64,000 bases of DNA from Chryseosolibacter sp044507775 (GCA_044507775.1 JBIQIY010000006.1:1-64000); one strand, 5' to 3'; positions 18,760 to 28,889 are shown, counted from the first letter of the stretch. Numbers and translations: made by a program. Notes: generated from the letters alone by a model not told the origin.

Positions 18760-21210
18760 CTATTGAGACTTTAAAAACTTCGCAAAACTGTACTGTCCAT
18801 TTTCCGACGTAGCCTTCATCAGGTAGAGCCCGGCAGGCGCATTCACCATGTTGAGTTCCGCTGCGTGTCCGGAGGTGTCAACTTCAATAGTTTTTTCGAA
18901 GACCTTCCTGCCCGTCAGGTCAAACACTTCGGCCGTATATGTACCGGTCACGCCGGCGATCTGCACGCGCACTGTGTTCTTTACAGGCTGTGGATAAATG
19001 TCCAGTGAAAATGCGCTCAGCGGCGCCATTTCGCCGACGCCGGTTGTAATTTCAGCGGGATCAATTGAGTTTATATTCACGTCCATCTTCAAAAGGAAAG
19101 AGGGCGAGGTATTGCCATCCACTCTGAAATTTCCCAGCGTGTACATCACGCCCGTCTCCGACCTTTGCCTTCCGCTGGCAGGACTATCGGTTATCGTAAT
19201 GATGTCGCTGACGGCGCTTACGACTGCGGGAATATTGAAATGAGTATCCACCTTGCCATCAACTCCGACTGCATAGATGCCATTTCTATGCTGAAAGTAT
19301 ATTGTCGAACCCAACTGCTCCACTTTTCTTGAAAAAATGATATCATAAGGCAGTGCTGGATTATTCTTAAGATTGCTATAAAATGTCAGATCGAGCTTTC
19401 CGTCTGCCGACAGTTTGACTAACGGGAGAACAACTTGTTTTTCATCGAACTCGTCAAAAAAACCGCCGACGATTATTTCATCATTATTTAGCACTTTGAC
19501 CAGGCACACCGCGTCATTCGGACCGCTACCTGTATCAAACGACAGATCGACGTCCGCCCCGGCCGTAAGTCGTACCAGTCTGTTCGCTGTCACGCTGCCG
19601 ACTGCAGAAAAGGCGGATCCCCAGATGACCTTGTCTCCCTGAAGGTCAAAATCGAAAGCAGTAGACCGTACGCAACAAATATCTTCGATATCAAAGGAGG
19701 AATCTTCAGACCCGTCGGCATTCAACCTGTAAATAAGATTCGCATCGGCACTCATGATCTTTCCATCGGGCAGGGCCTTGAACTTCACTACCTGGTACTG
19801 CAGTTTAAAGGGTGCCCATGCAAATTCGGGACGTTCATTGCCCTCCGCGTCGAGCTTGAAAAAATTTTTGTATGTCGTAACGAGCACATTGTCGCCGTCA
19901 AGAACTTTTAACTGGTAGACGACCCCTTTATTCTCCTTCAATCGGAATGACTGATCAAGTTCTCCATTAAGAGAGAGCCTGGCAATGCCATAGGTCTCCA
20001 TTCCATTCATACGGATGAAGTCACCCGCTACGAGCAGTTTGCCCTCGTGAACGTCGGCGAGTTTGATGGTTCCATAGCGACCCACTTCCGGATCGAAGGA
20101 ATCTTCGTAAGTGCCATCTTTTTTGAACTTGGAAACACCGAAGACGTTGCCGATGTTCTGCGTATTATTCGCGATGATTTGTTGATCACCTGTAATCTCA
20201 AATCGCACTGAAATAGAGCCAAAATTATCAAGCCTTACGGGGGCGAACGTCAGATCGAGTTCGCCGGTATCGGAGTTCAACCGGAACAAACGGTCACTTG
20301 TTTCTCCCTCATATTCGAGATAGGCGGCCAGATAGACACCATCCTCCGCAGCGATTACCCTACTGACTACCCCGTTTAGCCGGGGTGGATAAAATCCGGT
20401 ATCAACTGAACCATCAGCGTTCAGGCGCAGAACCCCTCCTGGCATCACCCCGTTAAAGGAGTTGATGTAAGTATCTCCCAATAGAATTTTTCCATCGGCC
20501 AGGACGGTCATCGATCCGATGCGATCCGTTGTTCCCTCCCCTACATCAAAAGCCGGATCCAGCGTCCCGTCGGAGTTCAATCTCACGATGTCGTTTCTTT
20601 TTACACCCTGTACTTTAGTGAATGGTCCGGCGACGAGTATTTTGTCTCCTGAAAGGGCTATCGCGGTGATCGGCCCATCGGCATCAAGCGCATGAAAATC
20701 ATCATCGGGGGTGAGATCGGCATCAAAACGCATTAGACGGTTAGTAATGACCAGTATCCGGTCCAACGCGTCGACGGCCAATTCTTCCGAATTCAAATAG
20801 GTTGTAATCTGCTTGCTGATGACTCCATCCGCATTCACCTTCGTTAGCCTGCTCTCGGCACCAAACAACAGGTCGTTGTAAGAGTCGTACTTTTCCGACA
20901 ACACCACGATTTCACCTGATGTCAGCAGCCCAAGCTTGTTTATGATCTCATCGTCGGGGCCATTGTAGGAAAAGCTTTCATCCAGCGAGCCGTCTGCTTC
21001 AAGGCGGATAAGATTGTGAACTCGTTGGGTGCCATAGAATTTGATGTCGCCTCCAATTAGGATCTTACCGTCCGGCTGCACGAGGATCGACTTGATGTAC
21101 GCGGACCGGATCGGCAAAGGCGCCTGGAAACTATGATCCAGTTTTTGGCCGAATGCGGCCCCGGTGATAAGAGCCAGAACTAGTATCAACCGAATGCGGC
21201 TTCGTTTCAT
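18760..21210 (-). CDS. Delta-60 repeat protein with T9SS C-terminal sorting domain
   Basis: An 816-aa secreted protein. The signal peptide (hydrophobic core about residues 7-20, ending FGQ) is followed by many roughly 55-60-residue repeats with the pattern DGKILIGG ... RLNADGS-D-SF, the delta-60 repeat, expected to build a beta-propeller-like fold. The last 80 residues (SLDIYPQPVKNTVRVQI ... GRKVFEKTI ... APAGLYLMKA ... KFLKS) form a type A T9SS sorting domain, so the protein should be exported through PorSS and attached to or released from the surface. It is transcribed convergently to the efflux locus and appears monocistronic. The biological role of delta-60 proteins is not established. 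Confidence 0.9.
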   Translation of the reverse strand: MKRSRIRLILVLALITGAAFGQKLDHSFQAPLPIRSAYIKSILVQPDGKILIGGDIKFYGTQRVHNLIRLEADGSLDESFSYNGPDDEIINKLGLLTSGEIVVLSEKYDSYNDLLFGAESRLTKVNADGVISKQITTYLNSEELAVDALDRILVITNRLMRFDADLTPDDDFHALDADGPITAIALSGDKILVAGPFTKVQGVKRNDIVRLNSDGTLDPAFDVGEGTTDRIGSMTVLADGKILLGDTYINSFNGVMPGGVLRLNADGSVDTGFYPPRLNGVVSRVIAAEDGVYLAAYLEYEGETSDRLFRLNSDTGELDLTFAPVRLDNFGSISVRFEITGDQQIIANNTQNIGNVFGVSKFKKDGTYEDSFDPEVGRYGTIKLADVHEGKLLVAGDFIRMNGMETYGIARLSLNGELDQSFRLKENKGVVYQLKVLDGDNVLVTTYKNFFKLDAEGNERPEFAWAPFKLQYQVVKFKALPDGKIMSADANLIYRLNADGSEDSSFDIEDICCVRSTAFDFDLQGDKVIWGSAFSAVGSVTANRLVRLTAGADVDLSFDTGSGPNDAVCLVKVLNNDEIIVGGFFDEFDEKQVVLPLVKLSADGKLDLTFYSNLKNNPALPYDIIFSRKVEQLGSTIYFQHRNGIYAVGVDGKVDTHFNIPAVVSAVSDIITITDSPASGRQRSETGVMYTLGNFRVDGNTSPSFLLKMDVNINSIDPAEITTGVGEMAPLSAFSLDIYPQPVKNTVRVQIAGVTGTYTAEVFDLTGRKVFEKTIEVDTSGHAAELNMVNAPAGLYLMKATSENGQYSFAKFLKSQ

Positions 21211-21490
21211 ATCAATTTTTCGTGTTCATTTGTCTTGTTCCCGATAATACAAAGTACAGGTGCTAGCCGGATGGATGAATCAAAACCTATAAAATCGTGA
21301 AGACAGACGAGCCAGAAGGCTGGCGATTAATCGCATGGTTATGCAATATATAAATTTTTACAGCGCTCCCGACGTTCGCCCTGGCGTTAACCGGTCATGA
21401 ATGCAGGGAGAGCCTTCATGTAGACAGAAGGTAACTAGACCGGGCCAAGGATCGACCAGGGTCAAAGGCTTTTGGATCTTCTGAAAACTC
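21211..21490. other. Non-coding interval
   Basis: About 280 bp between the delta-60 gene start and the DinB-like gene end. No open reading frame, tRNA or strong palindrome is visible. It must contain the promoter of the delta-60 gene, but no clean TAnnTTTG element on the minus strand was found. Confidence 0.5.
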
Positions 21491-21991
21491 TCAAAACGTC
21501 CTCTCATCGGCTGAGGGCCCGTATATGGATGGGACAGGAATGTCGTTCAGTCGCATGTACACGGTTAGCTGTCCGCGGTGATGAACCCAGTGATTGATCG
21601 TCTGTCGCACACTGATTTTCTTGGACGATGACATGACGACCTTGCCGCCAACTTTCAACTCAAAAATACCGTCGAGGTCTTTGTTTGAGACAGCCTCAAG
21701 TGTGCGTTTGGCGCCAGCTATGTTATCGTCGAAATACTTCAAGAGAGCGTCTGGTGTACTGAGCTCGAAGCGCTGATAGGTAGCAAGGTCAATGACGGAC
21801 TTTTCGATCATATCGATGATCCATCGCGGCATATCTGCTACAAGGAGCGCGAGGTATCCTAACTCCATAGATTTCTCATGGGGCTTGTATTTGTACAGCT
21901 TATCGGGGATCCCTTCGAGACACCTGCGAGTAGCCCGGACCTCCGATTGAAGCTCCTTAGAAAACTCCTTTCCGATTGAATTGTCGCTCAT
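21491..21991 (-). CDS. DinB-superfamily protein
   Basis: A 166-aa four-helix protein. The motif HEKSMELGYLALLVADMP near residues 38-55 supplies the first metal-binding histidine, and NHWVHHRGQLTVYMRL near 130-145 gives the HxxxH pair, the usual metal site of the DinB/YfiT family. Several family members are thiol-dependent transferases; this one has no assigned substrate. An in-frame TTG at 22012 is possible, but the ATG at 21991 is preferred because it avoids the divergent OmpA promoter region. The C-terminus (PVPSIYGPSADE) also fits the family. Confidence 0.85.
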   Translation of the reverse strand: MSDNSIGKEFSKELQSEVRATRRCLEGIPDKLYKYKPHEKSMELGYLALLVADMPRWIIDMIEKSVIDLATYQRFELSTPDALLKYFDDNIAGAKRTLEAVSNKDLDGIFELKVGGKVVMSSSKKISVRQTINHWVHHRGQLTVYMRLNDIPVPSIYGPSADERTF

Positions 21992-22106
21992 ATTAGCTGG
22001 TTTTGCCTCCAAACTAGAAGAAAAAAATGAGGCTCACAAACAGGACATCAGGAAGGGAAGCGGCAATATTAACGAAGGGCGATCGTTTCAACTCCACCTG
22101 CCCCGC

Positions 22107-22886
22107 ATGAAAATACTTTTGCTGTCCGTGCTCCTATCAGGTTTCATCCCCTCACACGCTCAGTATGTGGGACCACCGAACAATGTCGGGCGGGAATACG
22201 GCAATCCGAAAATGCCGATGATGGTTTCTCACCTGGCCGGCGCAAACCGGGAAATGTTGAAGCGGGCGACCCGGAACTCGCGACATTCGATTTTCGCGAG
22301 GATTTTGTGCTTCCGCAAGTTGTGCCGCATTCAATCCGGACATTCGGCGTCATTGAACGCCATCAGCTATAAAAAGTTCAGAAAGAAGATCGCCCGTAAC
22401 GGAAGAAAAGGTCTTTACAAGCGCCCTGCGGTAGACTCTACGTACAAGTCCAGACCCCTAAGGCCGCAAGAACAACCAAGAGAACCAATAGGCATAGACA
22501 CAACTATTGCAACTCCGTCGCCGGTGATCAAAGCTGACAGTCTCATCGTGCTCGGTGCCGAGGTTCTGTTTGAGATTAACAAGTCAACGCTGCGCGGCGA
22601 ATATTTTGCGACGCTTGATCCTATCGTCAAGTATATGATCGCGCATCCGGGGCGTTCGGTGAAAATATCCGGTCATACCGATAACACGGGAAGTGAATCG
22701 CATAACCTGGCGCTCTCCAAACGTCGCGCGGAGGCCGTCGCGGAATACCTCGCAAACAATGGTGTTGATGAAAATCGAATTGAGACCCTTGGCTTCGGCA
22801 GTTCGAAACCGATCGCGGTAAACACAACTGAAGTCGGCCGAGAACAAAACCGGCGCGTAGAGTTATTGCTCCGGGATGAGCGATAA
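22107..22886 (+). CDS. OmpA-family protein
   Basis: A 259-aa envelope protein with a signal peptide (about residues 1-19, ending SHAQ). A positively charged, low-homology region with many arginines and lysines covers about 50-120. A C-terminal OmpA domain (about 150-255) follows, with VLFEINKSTL, ISGHTDNTGS, NLALSKRRAEAV and GREQNRRVELLL, which bind peptidoglycan diaminopimelate. ATG at 22107 is chosen because it begins the signal peptide; the longer frame from 21981 overlaps the divergent DinB-like gene. No beta-barrel is present, so it is probably a periplasmic peptidoglycan anchor. Confidence 0.88.
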   Translation: MKILLLSVLLSGFIPSHAQYVGPPNNVGREYGNPKMPMMVSHLAGANREMLKRATRNSRHSIFARILCFRKLCRIQSGHSASLNAISYKKFRKKIARNGRKGLYKRPAVDSTYKSRPLRPQEQPREPIGIDTTIATPSPVIKADSLIVLGAEVLFEINKSTLRGEYFATLDPIVKYMIAHPGRSVKISGHTDNTGSESHNLALSKRRAEAVAEYLANNGVDENRIETLGFGSSKPIAVNTTEVGREQNRRVELLLRDER

Positions 22887-22896
22887 CGTCGCCCTC

Positions 22897-25545
22897 CTAT
22901 TCGCTCCTCAACGATAAAACCGGATTCATGCCCGCCGATTTAAGGGATTGATAACTGATCGTGAGCACCGCTATTAAAAGCGCGATCAACCCCGAAAGCG
23001 CAAAGATCCACGTGTGAATTTCCATTTTGTACGCAAAGCCTTCGAGCCACCGGGTCATGGCATACCAGGAGATGGGCGTGGAAATGACAATCGCGATAAG
23101 CACCAGCAGGATAAAATCTTTCGAAAGCAGACTCACGATGTTCCCGAGGTCGGCGCCCAGGACTTTGCGAATACCGATTTCCTTTGTCCGTTTCTGCGCC
23201 GTGTAGGTCGCGAGCCCCAGCAATCCCAGACACGCGATGAATATCGCCAGACACGCAAAAGTTGTGAACAATTTACGGAAGATGAAATCAGACTTGTATT
23301 GTTTGTTGAAATCTTCGTCGAGAAAGCTGTAGAGGAACGGTCTGTGCGGTACCTGCTCGCGCCATACCTTGCCCACCGCTGCGACCGTCTCATTGATGTT
23401 CTCCGGCCTTATTTTCACCGAAAGATAACGGCTGGCGTATGGGGAGAATGGAAGTGTCAGAGGCGCGATATTGTTGTGCAGGGATGTATAGTTGAAATCT
23501 TTTACAACGCCGATAACAACACCTTCCCTTCCCCACTGACTGAATTTCTTGCCGACGACATCCGCTGGATTGGTATAACCGAATTCTCTCGCGGACGCTT
23601 CATTGATGATCAGTGCCTTCGAGGAATCCGTGGGGAACTCTCTTGAATAGGTCCTGCCTGCGATGAGTTCCAAACCATAGTGTGTCACGAAATCCAATCC
23701 AACTTCAAATATGGGCTGTCCCTGCGACGCCATTTCCCCATCCGGATTTTCGATCTGCGTACCAGCGTGGGGAAAATAGCTTCCGGGTACGCTTCTCGAA
23801 AAAGCAACTGACAAAATCGAAGGGTTCTTTTCCAGCTCACTTTGCAGCACGGCCGATTTCTCATTAACGATGCCGTCATAGTTGTAGTCCACAATCAGCA
23901 TTTGCTCTTTGTCGAACCCGAGATCTTTGTCCAGCAGGTAATTCATCTGGAAATAGACGATCATCGTTCCGGCTATCAGCGCAATGGAAAGGGTGAACTG
24001 AAAAACAACGAGCGCCTTGCGGAGACTTGCTCCTCCTGTGTGAGATCGCGTCAAGCCTTTCAGGACGCGAACCGGATTAAAACCCGAGAGTACCGCTGCG
24101 GGATATGACCCTGCCAGCAAACCGATGAGCAATATGACTGCGAAAAAAACAGACACGTTCTGCCACGTGATGAAGCGTTGAATTTCCAATTGCTTCCCGG
24201 TGAAGTCCACCATGTACGGCATCGCGAGCCATACGATTCCTGCAGCGAGGATGGTTGAAAGGCAGACGATGATCAGCGATTCTCCCAGAAACTGGTATAC
24301 GAGGCTGCTGCGCGCGGCACCAATCGACTTTCTGATCCCTACCTCCTTCCCTCGTTCCATAGACCGCGCGGTCGAGAGGTTCATGAAATTGATAATCGCG
24401 ATAACAAGGATAAACAACCCGATGACCGAGAATACATATATGTTCGAGAGACTCCCTGTTTCGCCGGGTTGACGCTCGGCTGTCGATCGCAGGTACATGT
24501 CACGAAGAGGTTCGATGTCAATGGTGTATCGCGAGCCAGGATACTCTTCGTGCCTTGCGAGGAAGTCGGGCAGTTTGCTCTTAAAGGCTTGCGGATTGAA
24601 CTGGTCGGTTGCGAGAAAGTACGTGTAAAAGTCGACGTATCCCCACGCATCGAATACTTCAGGTCTGGCCTTCCGGAAGGTACTCATCGAAAGCAATGCG
24701 TTGAAGCGGAAATGTGAATTCAAGGGAACATCCGCCAGGATGCCGGTTACTGTATAGTCTCCGGCGTTCGAGCGACCAGCGGCTTCACTGCCTTTCAATG
24801 TTTTGCCCATGGGATCTTCATCGCCGAAATACTTTCGCGCCGTACTCTCGGTGAGTACAATGCTGAATGGTGCGGTAAGGGCTGTTTTTGGATTGCCTTT
24901 GAGCAGTTGCCAGCTGAATACATCGAAAGCGGTGGAATCCATAAAGAAGACACCTTCCTCCTGATAGGCCTGGTCTTCATGTGTCAGCAGAATATCGGCT
25001 CTGCCGGAGAACTGCACCACCTTGTCAATTTCCGGAAAGTCGCCTTTAAGCGCCTGGCCAATGGGAGCGTTGCCCCACACCCAATAGGGATACACGGATG
25101 GACCGCCTCTTGAGTCCGGAGCACTTTCACCGTGAATCACACGGTAGATCCTGTCTTTCTTTGCATGGTAGTTGTCGTATGAAAGCTCATCCTTCACGAA
25201 CATGAAGATCAGCAGGCAACAGGCGATGCCGAGGCCAAGTCCGAAAATGTTGATGAACGAATAAGCTTTCTTCTTGACCAGATTTCTCCAGGCGACGATG
25301 GAATAGTTTTTCAGCATGGCGCTTTGATTAAAGGTGGGTCTTGTTCGAAAATTCTTTAGCAAGGTCGGTCGCAAGAGTTTAACCATCTCCAGCGAATAGC
25401 GAAGCCTTGCCATTCGTGGTGAGGTCTCTTCGAGGCTTGCCTGGAAGAGTTCTTCCATGTCGCCTTCGATTTCTTCGACATACTCTTCCTTCAGGCAGAA
25501 CCTGAGCAACTTCAGGGGCCACTCGGGCGGTGCGTGATGACTCAT
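22897..25545 (-). CDS. Orphan FtsX/MacB-type ABC permease with N-terminal prefix domain
   Basis: An 882-aa inner-membrane protein. The first roughly 75 residues (PPEWPLKLLRFCLKEEYVEE ... GDMEELF) are a soluble helical prefix, the permease-prefix-domain-2 type that accompanies PadR-controlled permeases. Then come one TM, a MacB-type periplasmic domain, three TMs with STARSMERGKEVGIRKSIGA, one TM, a second periplasmic domain, and three TMs with KEIGIRKVLGA, ending MNPVLSLRSE. No ATPase lies nearby. ATG at 25545 overlaps the PadR stop as ATGA; the upstream in-frame start is GTG. The role is likely mechanotransmission or lipoprotein/drug export, as in MacB relatives, unless it acts without an ATPase. 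Confidence 0.88.
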   Translation of the reverse strand: MSHHAPPEWPLKLLRFCLKEEYVEEIEGDMEELFQASLEETSPRMARLRYSLEMVKLLRPTLLKNFRTRPTFNQSAMLKNYSIVAWRNLVKKKAYSFINIFGLGLGIACCLLIFMFVKDELSYDNYHAKKDRIYRVIHGESAPDSRGGPSVYPYWVWGNAPIGQALKGDFPEIDKVVQFSGRADILLTHEDQAYQEEGVFFMDSTAFDVFSWQLLKGNPKTALTAPFSIVLTESTARKYFGDEDPMGKTLKGSEAAGRSNAGDYTVTGILADVPLNSHFRFNALLSMSTFRKARPEVFDAWGYVDFYTYFLATDQFNPQAFKSKLPDFLARHEEYPGSRYTIDIEPLRDMYLRSTAERQPGETGSLSNIYVFSVIGLFILVIAIINFMNLSTARSMERGKEVGIRKSIGAARSSLVYQFLGESLIIVCLSTILAAGIVWLAMPYMVDFTGKQLEIQRFITWQNVSVFFAVILLIGLLAGSYPAAVLSGFNPVRVLKGLTRSHTGGASLRKALVVFQFTLSIALIAGTMIVYFQMNYLLDKDLGFDKEQMLIVDYNYDGIVNEKSAVLQSELEKNPSILSVAFSRSVPGSYFPHAGTQIENPDGEMASQGQPIFEVGLDFVTHYGLELIAGRTYSREFPTDSSKALIINEASAREFGYTNPADVVGKKFSQWGREGVVIGVVKDFNYTSLHNNIAPLTLPFSPYASRYLSVKIRPENINETVAAVGKVWREQVPHRPFLYSFLDEDFNKQYKSDFIFRKLFTTFACLAIFIACLGLLGLATYTAQKRTKEIGIRKVLGADLGNIVSLLSKDFILLVLIAIVISTPISWYAMTRWLEGFAYKMEIHTWIFALSGLIALLIAVLTISYQSLKSAGMNPVLSLRSE

Positions 25546-25880
25546 ATGAGTTTTAGTTCGCGTACGAGTGTCGGAATGGACTCCCACAAACCGGCGCGGA
25601 TCTCTTTTATTTCAGCCAGCACTTTTCGTGCGTATGAGGTCGTGCTGTAAATCCGCTTGCGCTTCCCACCTCGTTTTTGAGTAGCCTCTCCAAATTCGGA
25701 AGTGAGAAATCCTTTTTCCTCCATGCGCTTCAACGCCGACTGGATGGAGCCGACACTCAGTCGTTCATTCAGCCGTGATTCGAGCTCGCGCTTGATCTCA
25801 ACTCCGTAAGCCTCCTGTTGCAATGCGGCAACCGTTAACAGAACCAACTCTTCAAACTCTCCCAGCCTGGTCTTCTTCAT
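25542..25880 (-). CDS. PadR-family transcriptional regulator
   Basis: A 112-aa winged-helix protein. The pattern GEFEELVLLTVAALQQEAYG followed by SVGSIQSALKRMEEKGFL and the basic wing KRGGKRKRIYSTT is diagnostic of PadR; the C-terminal helix (ARKVLAEIKEIR) serves dimerisation. It overlaps the permease gene by 4 bp (ATGA), an arrangement repeatedly seen with prefix-domain permeases, so it probably represses this pair. A possible operator TATTT-GTAGT-AAATA lies 14 bp before its start, at 25894-25908. Confidence 0.9.
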   Translation of the reverse strand: MKKTRLGEFEELVLLTVAALQQEAYGVEIKRELESRLNERLSVGSIQSALKRMEEKGFLTSEFGEATQKRGGKRKRIYSTTSYARKVLAEIKEIRAGLWESIPTLVRELKLI

Positions 25881-26280
25881 AAGATTTTATTCGTATTTGT
25901 AGTAAATATAGAAAGAACGGTATTATTCGCAATTGCAGTTTAAATATTATTGTGCAGAGACGAATTCAACGACCACCGCCCTTCATCTTTAATTGTATTT
26001 ATAATAAGCTGATAATCTTATAATTAAATATAATCAGATAAAGTTATACCTCAGTTAATAGTTATCCTTGCGCATTTTTATGAAGAGGCTTCATTTCGCT
26101 TTGGGTGGGTTCGAACTTCCATCTCTACGAAGCAGACCGGGCCCTCGGTGCATCGTGCGGGCGCGAACGCTTTTGTCCAAGGGCGAACAATCCTGTTGAT
26201 CGAAACCCTGTTTTCATCTCTCATACGATAGAAACGAACGTGGTACAGCCTTTGCCAAACTCAAAGTTTCAGATTGAATT
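25881..26280. other. AT-rich divergent intergenic region with a weak PadR operator candidate
   Basis: About 400 bp between divergent PadR and permease genes. It contains the 5-bp-arm inverted repeat TATTT-GTAGT-AAATA at 25894-25908, just upstream of padR, and a strongly AT-rich stretch to about 26060. No open reading frame worth calling and no RNA gene was recognised; a T-loop-like GGTTCGAA near 26108 lacks any tRNA context. Confidence 0.4.
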
Positions 26281-28758
26281 ATGATCCGATACAACCTCCT
26301 GCTCTTCTTCCGAAATCTCACCCGCCAGAAGCTTTTCTTTGGCATAAACCTTCTGGGGCTTACCGTCAGTCTCGTCAGCACGATACTCATTTACCTGTAT
26401 GTTAACCACGAGCTGAGTTACGATAATTTTCACCCTCACTCAGAACGGCTCTACCGCGTCAACCAGACATTTATCTGGGCCGAGAACGACAAGAGCCAGT
26501 TCTCCCGTACGGGCCCCGGTGTTGCTAATGCGCTAAAGGAGGAACTTCCTGAAGTGGAAATGGTTACCAGCCTTCACACGCCGGGAAGCTTTATTCTTTC
26601 ATACGAAGATCCTTCGGGGGAAATCGTTTCGTTTGAAGAAGAAAAGGTCTTTGCCGCGGATACCAACTTCTTCAAGGTGCTTGACTTTCCATTGATCAAG
26701 GGCGACCCCGATGGCGCTTTTCGTCTTGCGAATACTTTGGTTATGACGCAGTCCACAGCGGAGAGATACTTCGGCAAAGCCGATGCTGTGGGAAAAACCC
26801 TGCGCCTGACGGGCCTCAACGGTGACGAGGCGCAGACCTATGAAGTGACCGGCGTTGTCAGCGATCCTCCCGATAATTCCACAATTCAGTTTGACGTTCT
26901 GCTCTCCATGGAGGCATTCCCGATCAGGCGGTTGTACTGGAGCTGGGTATGGACGCAACTTGAAACGTTTGTCTTACTTCGCGCGGATGCCAATATTGAT
27001 CAGGTTCGCGAAAAGTTGAAAGTTATTCCCCGAAAGCGTGCGGACGAGACATTGCGTCGGGCCATGGGCGTTAGCTATGACGAATACATCAAGTCGGGAA
27101 AAAAGTGGGAGCTTTTCCTGCAGCCCATCCGCCGCCTTCATCTTCCCGACGAACAAGTTGTCGGATCATTTCCTGACACCGGCAACATCAAGATCCTCTA
27201 TTCATTTATCGGCGCCGCGTTCTTCATCGTCGTGTTGTCCTGTATCAACTTCATGAACCTGTCAACAGCGCAGTTTACGCGAAGACTCAAGGAAGTCAGT
27301 GTGAGGAAGGTCATGGGTATTGGCAAAACGCAACTGGGATTCAGCTATTTTATTGAAGCGTTTGTTTTCTGCGCGCTGGCATTGGTTGCTGCGGTGGGCA
27401 TCGCACAATTGCTGCTCCCCTCTTTCAATCTTAGTACCGGCAAGTTGCTTCGCCTTGATTTGCTGCATGATCCCACGCTTCTTTTGATTCTCATTGCAGT
27501 GATTCTTTTGATGTCCGTAGTTTCCAGCAGTTATCCCGCTATATTCCTGACGCGGTTCCATCCGGTGGAAGCGATGAAAGGAAAGCTAAGGGTTGGCCGC
27601 TCAGGAATGTGGTTTCGCAACGGCCTGGTTGTATTTCAGTTCAGTGTTTCAATCATTCTGATAATTTGTACAGCCATTGTATTCCAGCAACTGACGTACG
27701 TATCCGAAAAGGACCTCGGCTTCGACAAGGAGAACCTGATGGTAGTCCGGCATGTTGAAGGTTTGAAAAACCCGGAGAGTCTTCGCAATGAAAGCCTGAC
27801 CCTGCCTGGGGTGGTGTCCGCCAGTTGGTGTTCGTCCACACCGCCAGAAGTTTTTAATGGCGACACGTACAGCGCGGAAGGATTAAATGGCCGTGGTTTC
27901 TCCCTCAATTACACCTGCACGGATGAAAATTACATCCCCACTTTGGGTATCAACCTGAAATACGGCCGCAACTTTTCAGCGAATAATCCGGGGGATGTGG
28001 AACGGGTGATCATCAATGAGGCCACGGTCCGTAGGATAGGCTGGCCGTTGGATGAGTCGGTGATCGGCAGAAAGATCACTTACCCCAATAACAATGACGC
28101 GAGCTTTGAGGTGATCGGAGTTGTTTCAGACTTCAATTACTGGACGCTGGAAACATCGATCGAACCCATGGCTATCTTCCACCTGAAGAACGAAAAGATC
28201 TTCCACGAAAAACGACAGTTTATTGTCCTGAAGATTGAACCTCAAAGCCTGAGCAGCTGGGATAGAACGCTGGCTGCCACTGAGCAATTATGGCGTAAAC
28301 ACGCGGGCGGGACCACATTCGACTATCGGTTTGTTGACGAGAACTTTGCAGAGACATTCAAGACACAACAACGGTTTGGAGAAATCCTGACGGCCATGGC
28401 TTCATTCGCGATATTAATTGCCTCGCTGGGCCTGTTGGGAATGATCGTGTATGCCCTTGAACGGAGATCCAAGGAGATCGGGATCCGCAAGGTTTCGGGC
28501 GCTTCAGTCTGGGATATCCTGCTCATGATCTCCAGGGGATATACCGCGTTGATTGCCCTGGCGTTCCTGATTGGCGCGCCATTGTCTTACTGGATGATGG
28601 AAAAGTGGCTCGCGGATTTCGCCTATCGTATCACGCCATCCATCTGGATCTTCGCTGTCGCGGGATTAAGCACCCTGCTTGTTGCGATTCTGATTACCAG
28701 CTACCATTCCCTGAAAGCTGCAATGACCAACCCTGTGATTGTCTTGAAGGATGAGTAG
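26281..28758 (+). CDS. Orphan FtsX/MacB-type ABC permease
   Basis: An 825-aa inner-membrane protein with the eight-TM duplicated layout: TM1 near residues 20-42, a MacB-type periplasmic domain to about 280, three TMs around FMNLSTAQFTRRLKEVSVRK (starting near 287), a lone TM near 450, a second periplasmic domain, and three TMs with SKEIGIRKVSGASVWDILLM near 735-755. It lacks the N-terminal prefix of its neighbour and ends TNPVIVLKDE. It is divergent from the PadR-permease pair and has no ATPase gene beside it. It may share a trans-encoded MacB-type ATPase. Confidence 0.87.
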   Translation: MIRYNLLLFFRNLTRQKLFFGINLLGLTVSLVSTILIYLYVNHELSYDNFHPHSERLYRVNQTFIWAENDKSQFSRTGPGVANALKEELPEVEMVTSLHTPGSFILSYEDPSGEIVSFEEEKVFAADTNFFKVLDFPLIKGDPDGAFRLANTLVMTQSTAERYFGKADAVGKTLRLTGLNGDEAQTYEVTGVVSDPPDNSTIQFDVLLSMEAFPIRRLYWSWVWTQLETFVLLRADANIDQVREKLKVIPRKRADETLRRAMGVSYDEYIKSGKKWELFLQPIRRLHLPDEQVVGSFPDTGNIKILYSFIGAAFFIVVLSCINFMNLSTAQFTRRLKEVSVRKVMGIGKTQLGFSYFIEAFVFCALALVAAVGIAQLLLPSFNLSTGKLLRLDLLHDPTLLLILIAVILLMSVVSSSYPAIFLTRFHPVEAMKGKLRVGRSGMWFRNGLVVFQFSVSIILIICTAIVFQQLTYVSEKDLGFDKENLMVVRHVEGLKNPESLRNESLTLPGVVSASWCSSTPPEVFNGDTYSAEGLNGRGFSLNYTCTDENYIPTLGINLKYGRNFSANNPGDVERVIINEATVRRIGWPLDESVIGRKITYPNNNDASFEVIGVVSDFNYWTLETSIEPMAIFHLKNEKIFHEKRQFIVLKIEPQSLSSWDRTLAATEQLWRKHAGGTTFDYRFVDENFAETFKTQQRFGEILTAMASFAILIASLGLLGMIVYALERRSKEIGIRKVSGASVWDILLMISRGYTALIALAFLIGAPLSYWMMEKWLADFAYRITPSIWIFAVAGLSTLLVAILITSYHSLKAAMTNPVIVLKDE

Positions 28759-28782
28759 ATATGCCTCTCTTCCCTCCAGCTC

Positions 28783-28889
28783 AATCACACAGCCAGCGCT
28801 GAAATTGAATGATGTTTGTTTGGGCTAAAGCCCATTGTGTGCTGACTATTTTCTTTTAATCCTCCAGCTAAAGCTGGAGGCAATTGATG
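28783..28889 (+). repeat. REP-like unit, copy 1 of a 107-bp direct repeat
   Basis: 107 bp that recur at 29079-29185 with two mismatches. The unit contains an inner hairpin (GGGCTAAAGCCC) and ends with the perfect hairpin CCTCCAGCTAAAGCTGGAGG (28861-28880) followed by CAATTGATG. Degenerate relatives of the hairpin fill 28920-29040. The cluster precedes the RAYT transposase gene and is probably its substrate. Confidence 0.8.

Noticed and set aside
23014..23646. 210-codon plus-strand frame opposite the prefix-domain permease
   Set aside because: It is the antisense shadow of conserved FtsX-type coding sequence; its own translation has no recognisable pattern.
26100..26120. T-loop-like GGGTTCGAACTTCC, possible tRNA end
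   Set aside because: The preceding 70 bases give no acceptor, D-arm or anticodon stem, so no tRNA can be folded.
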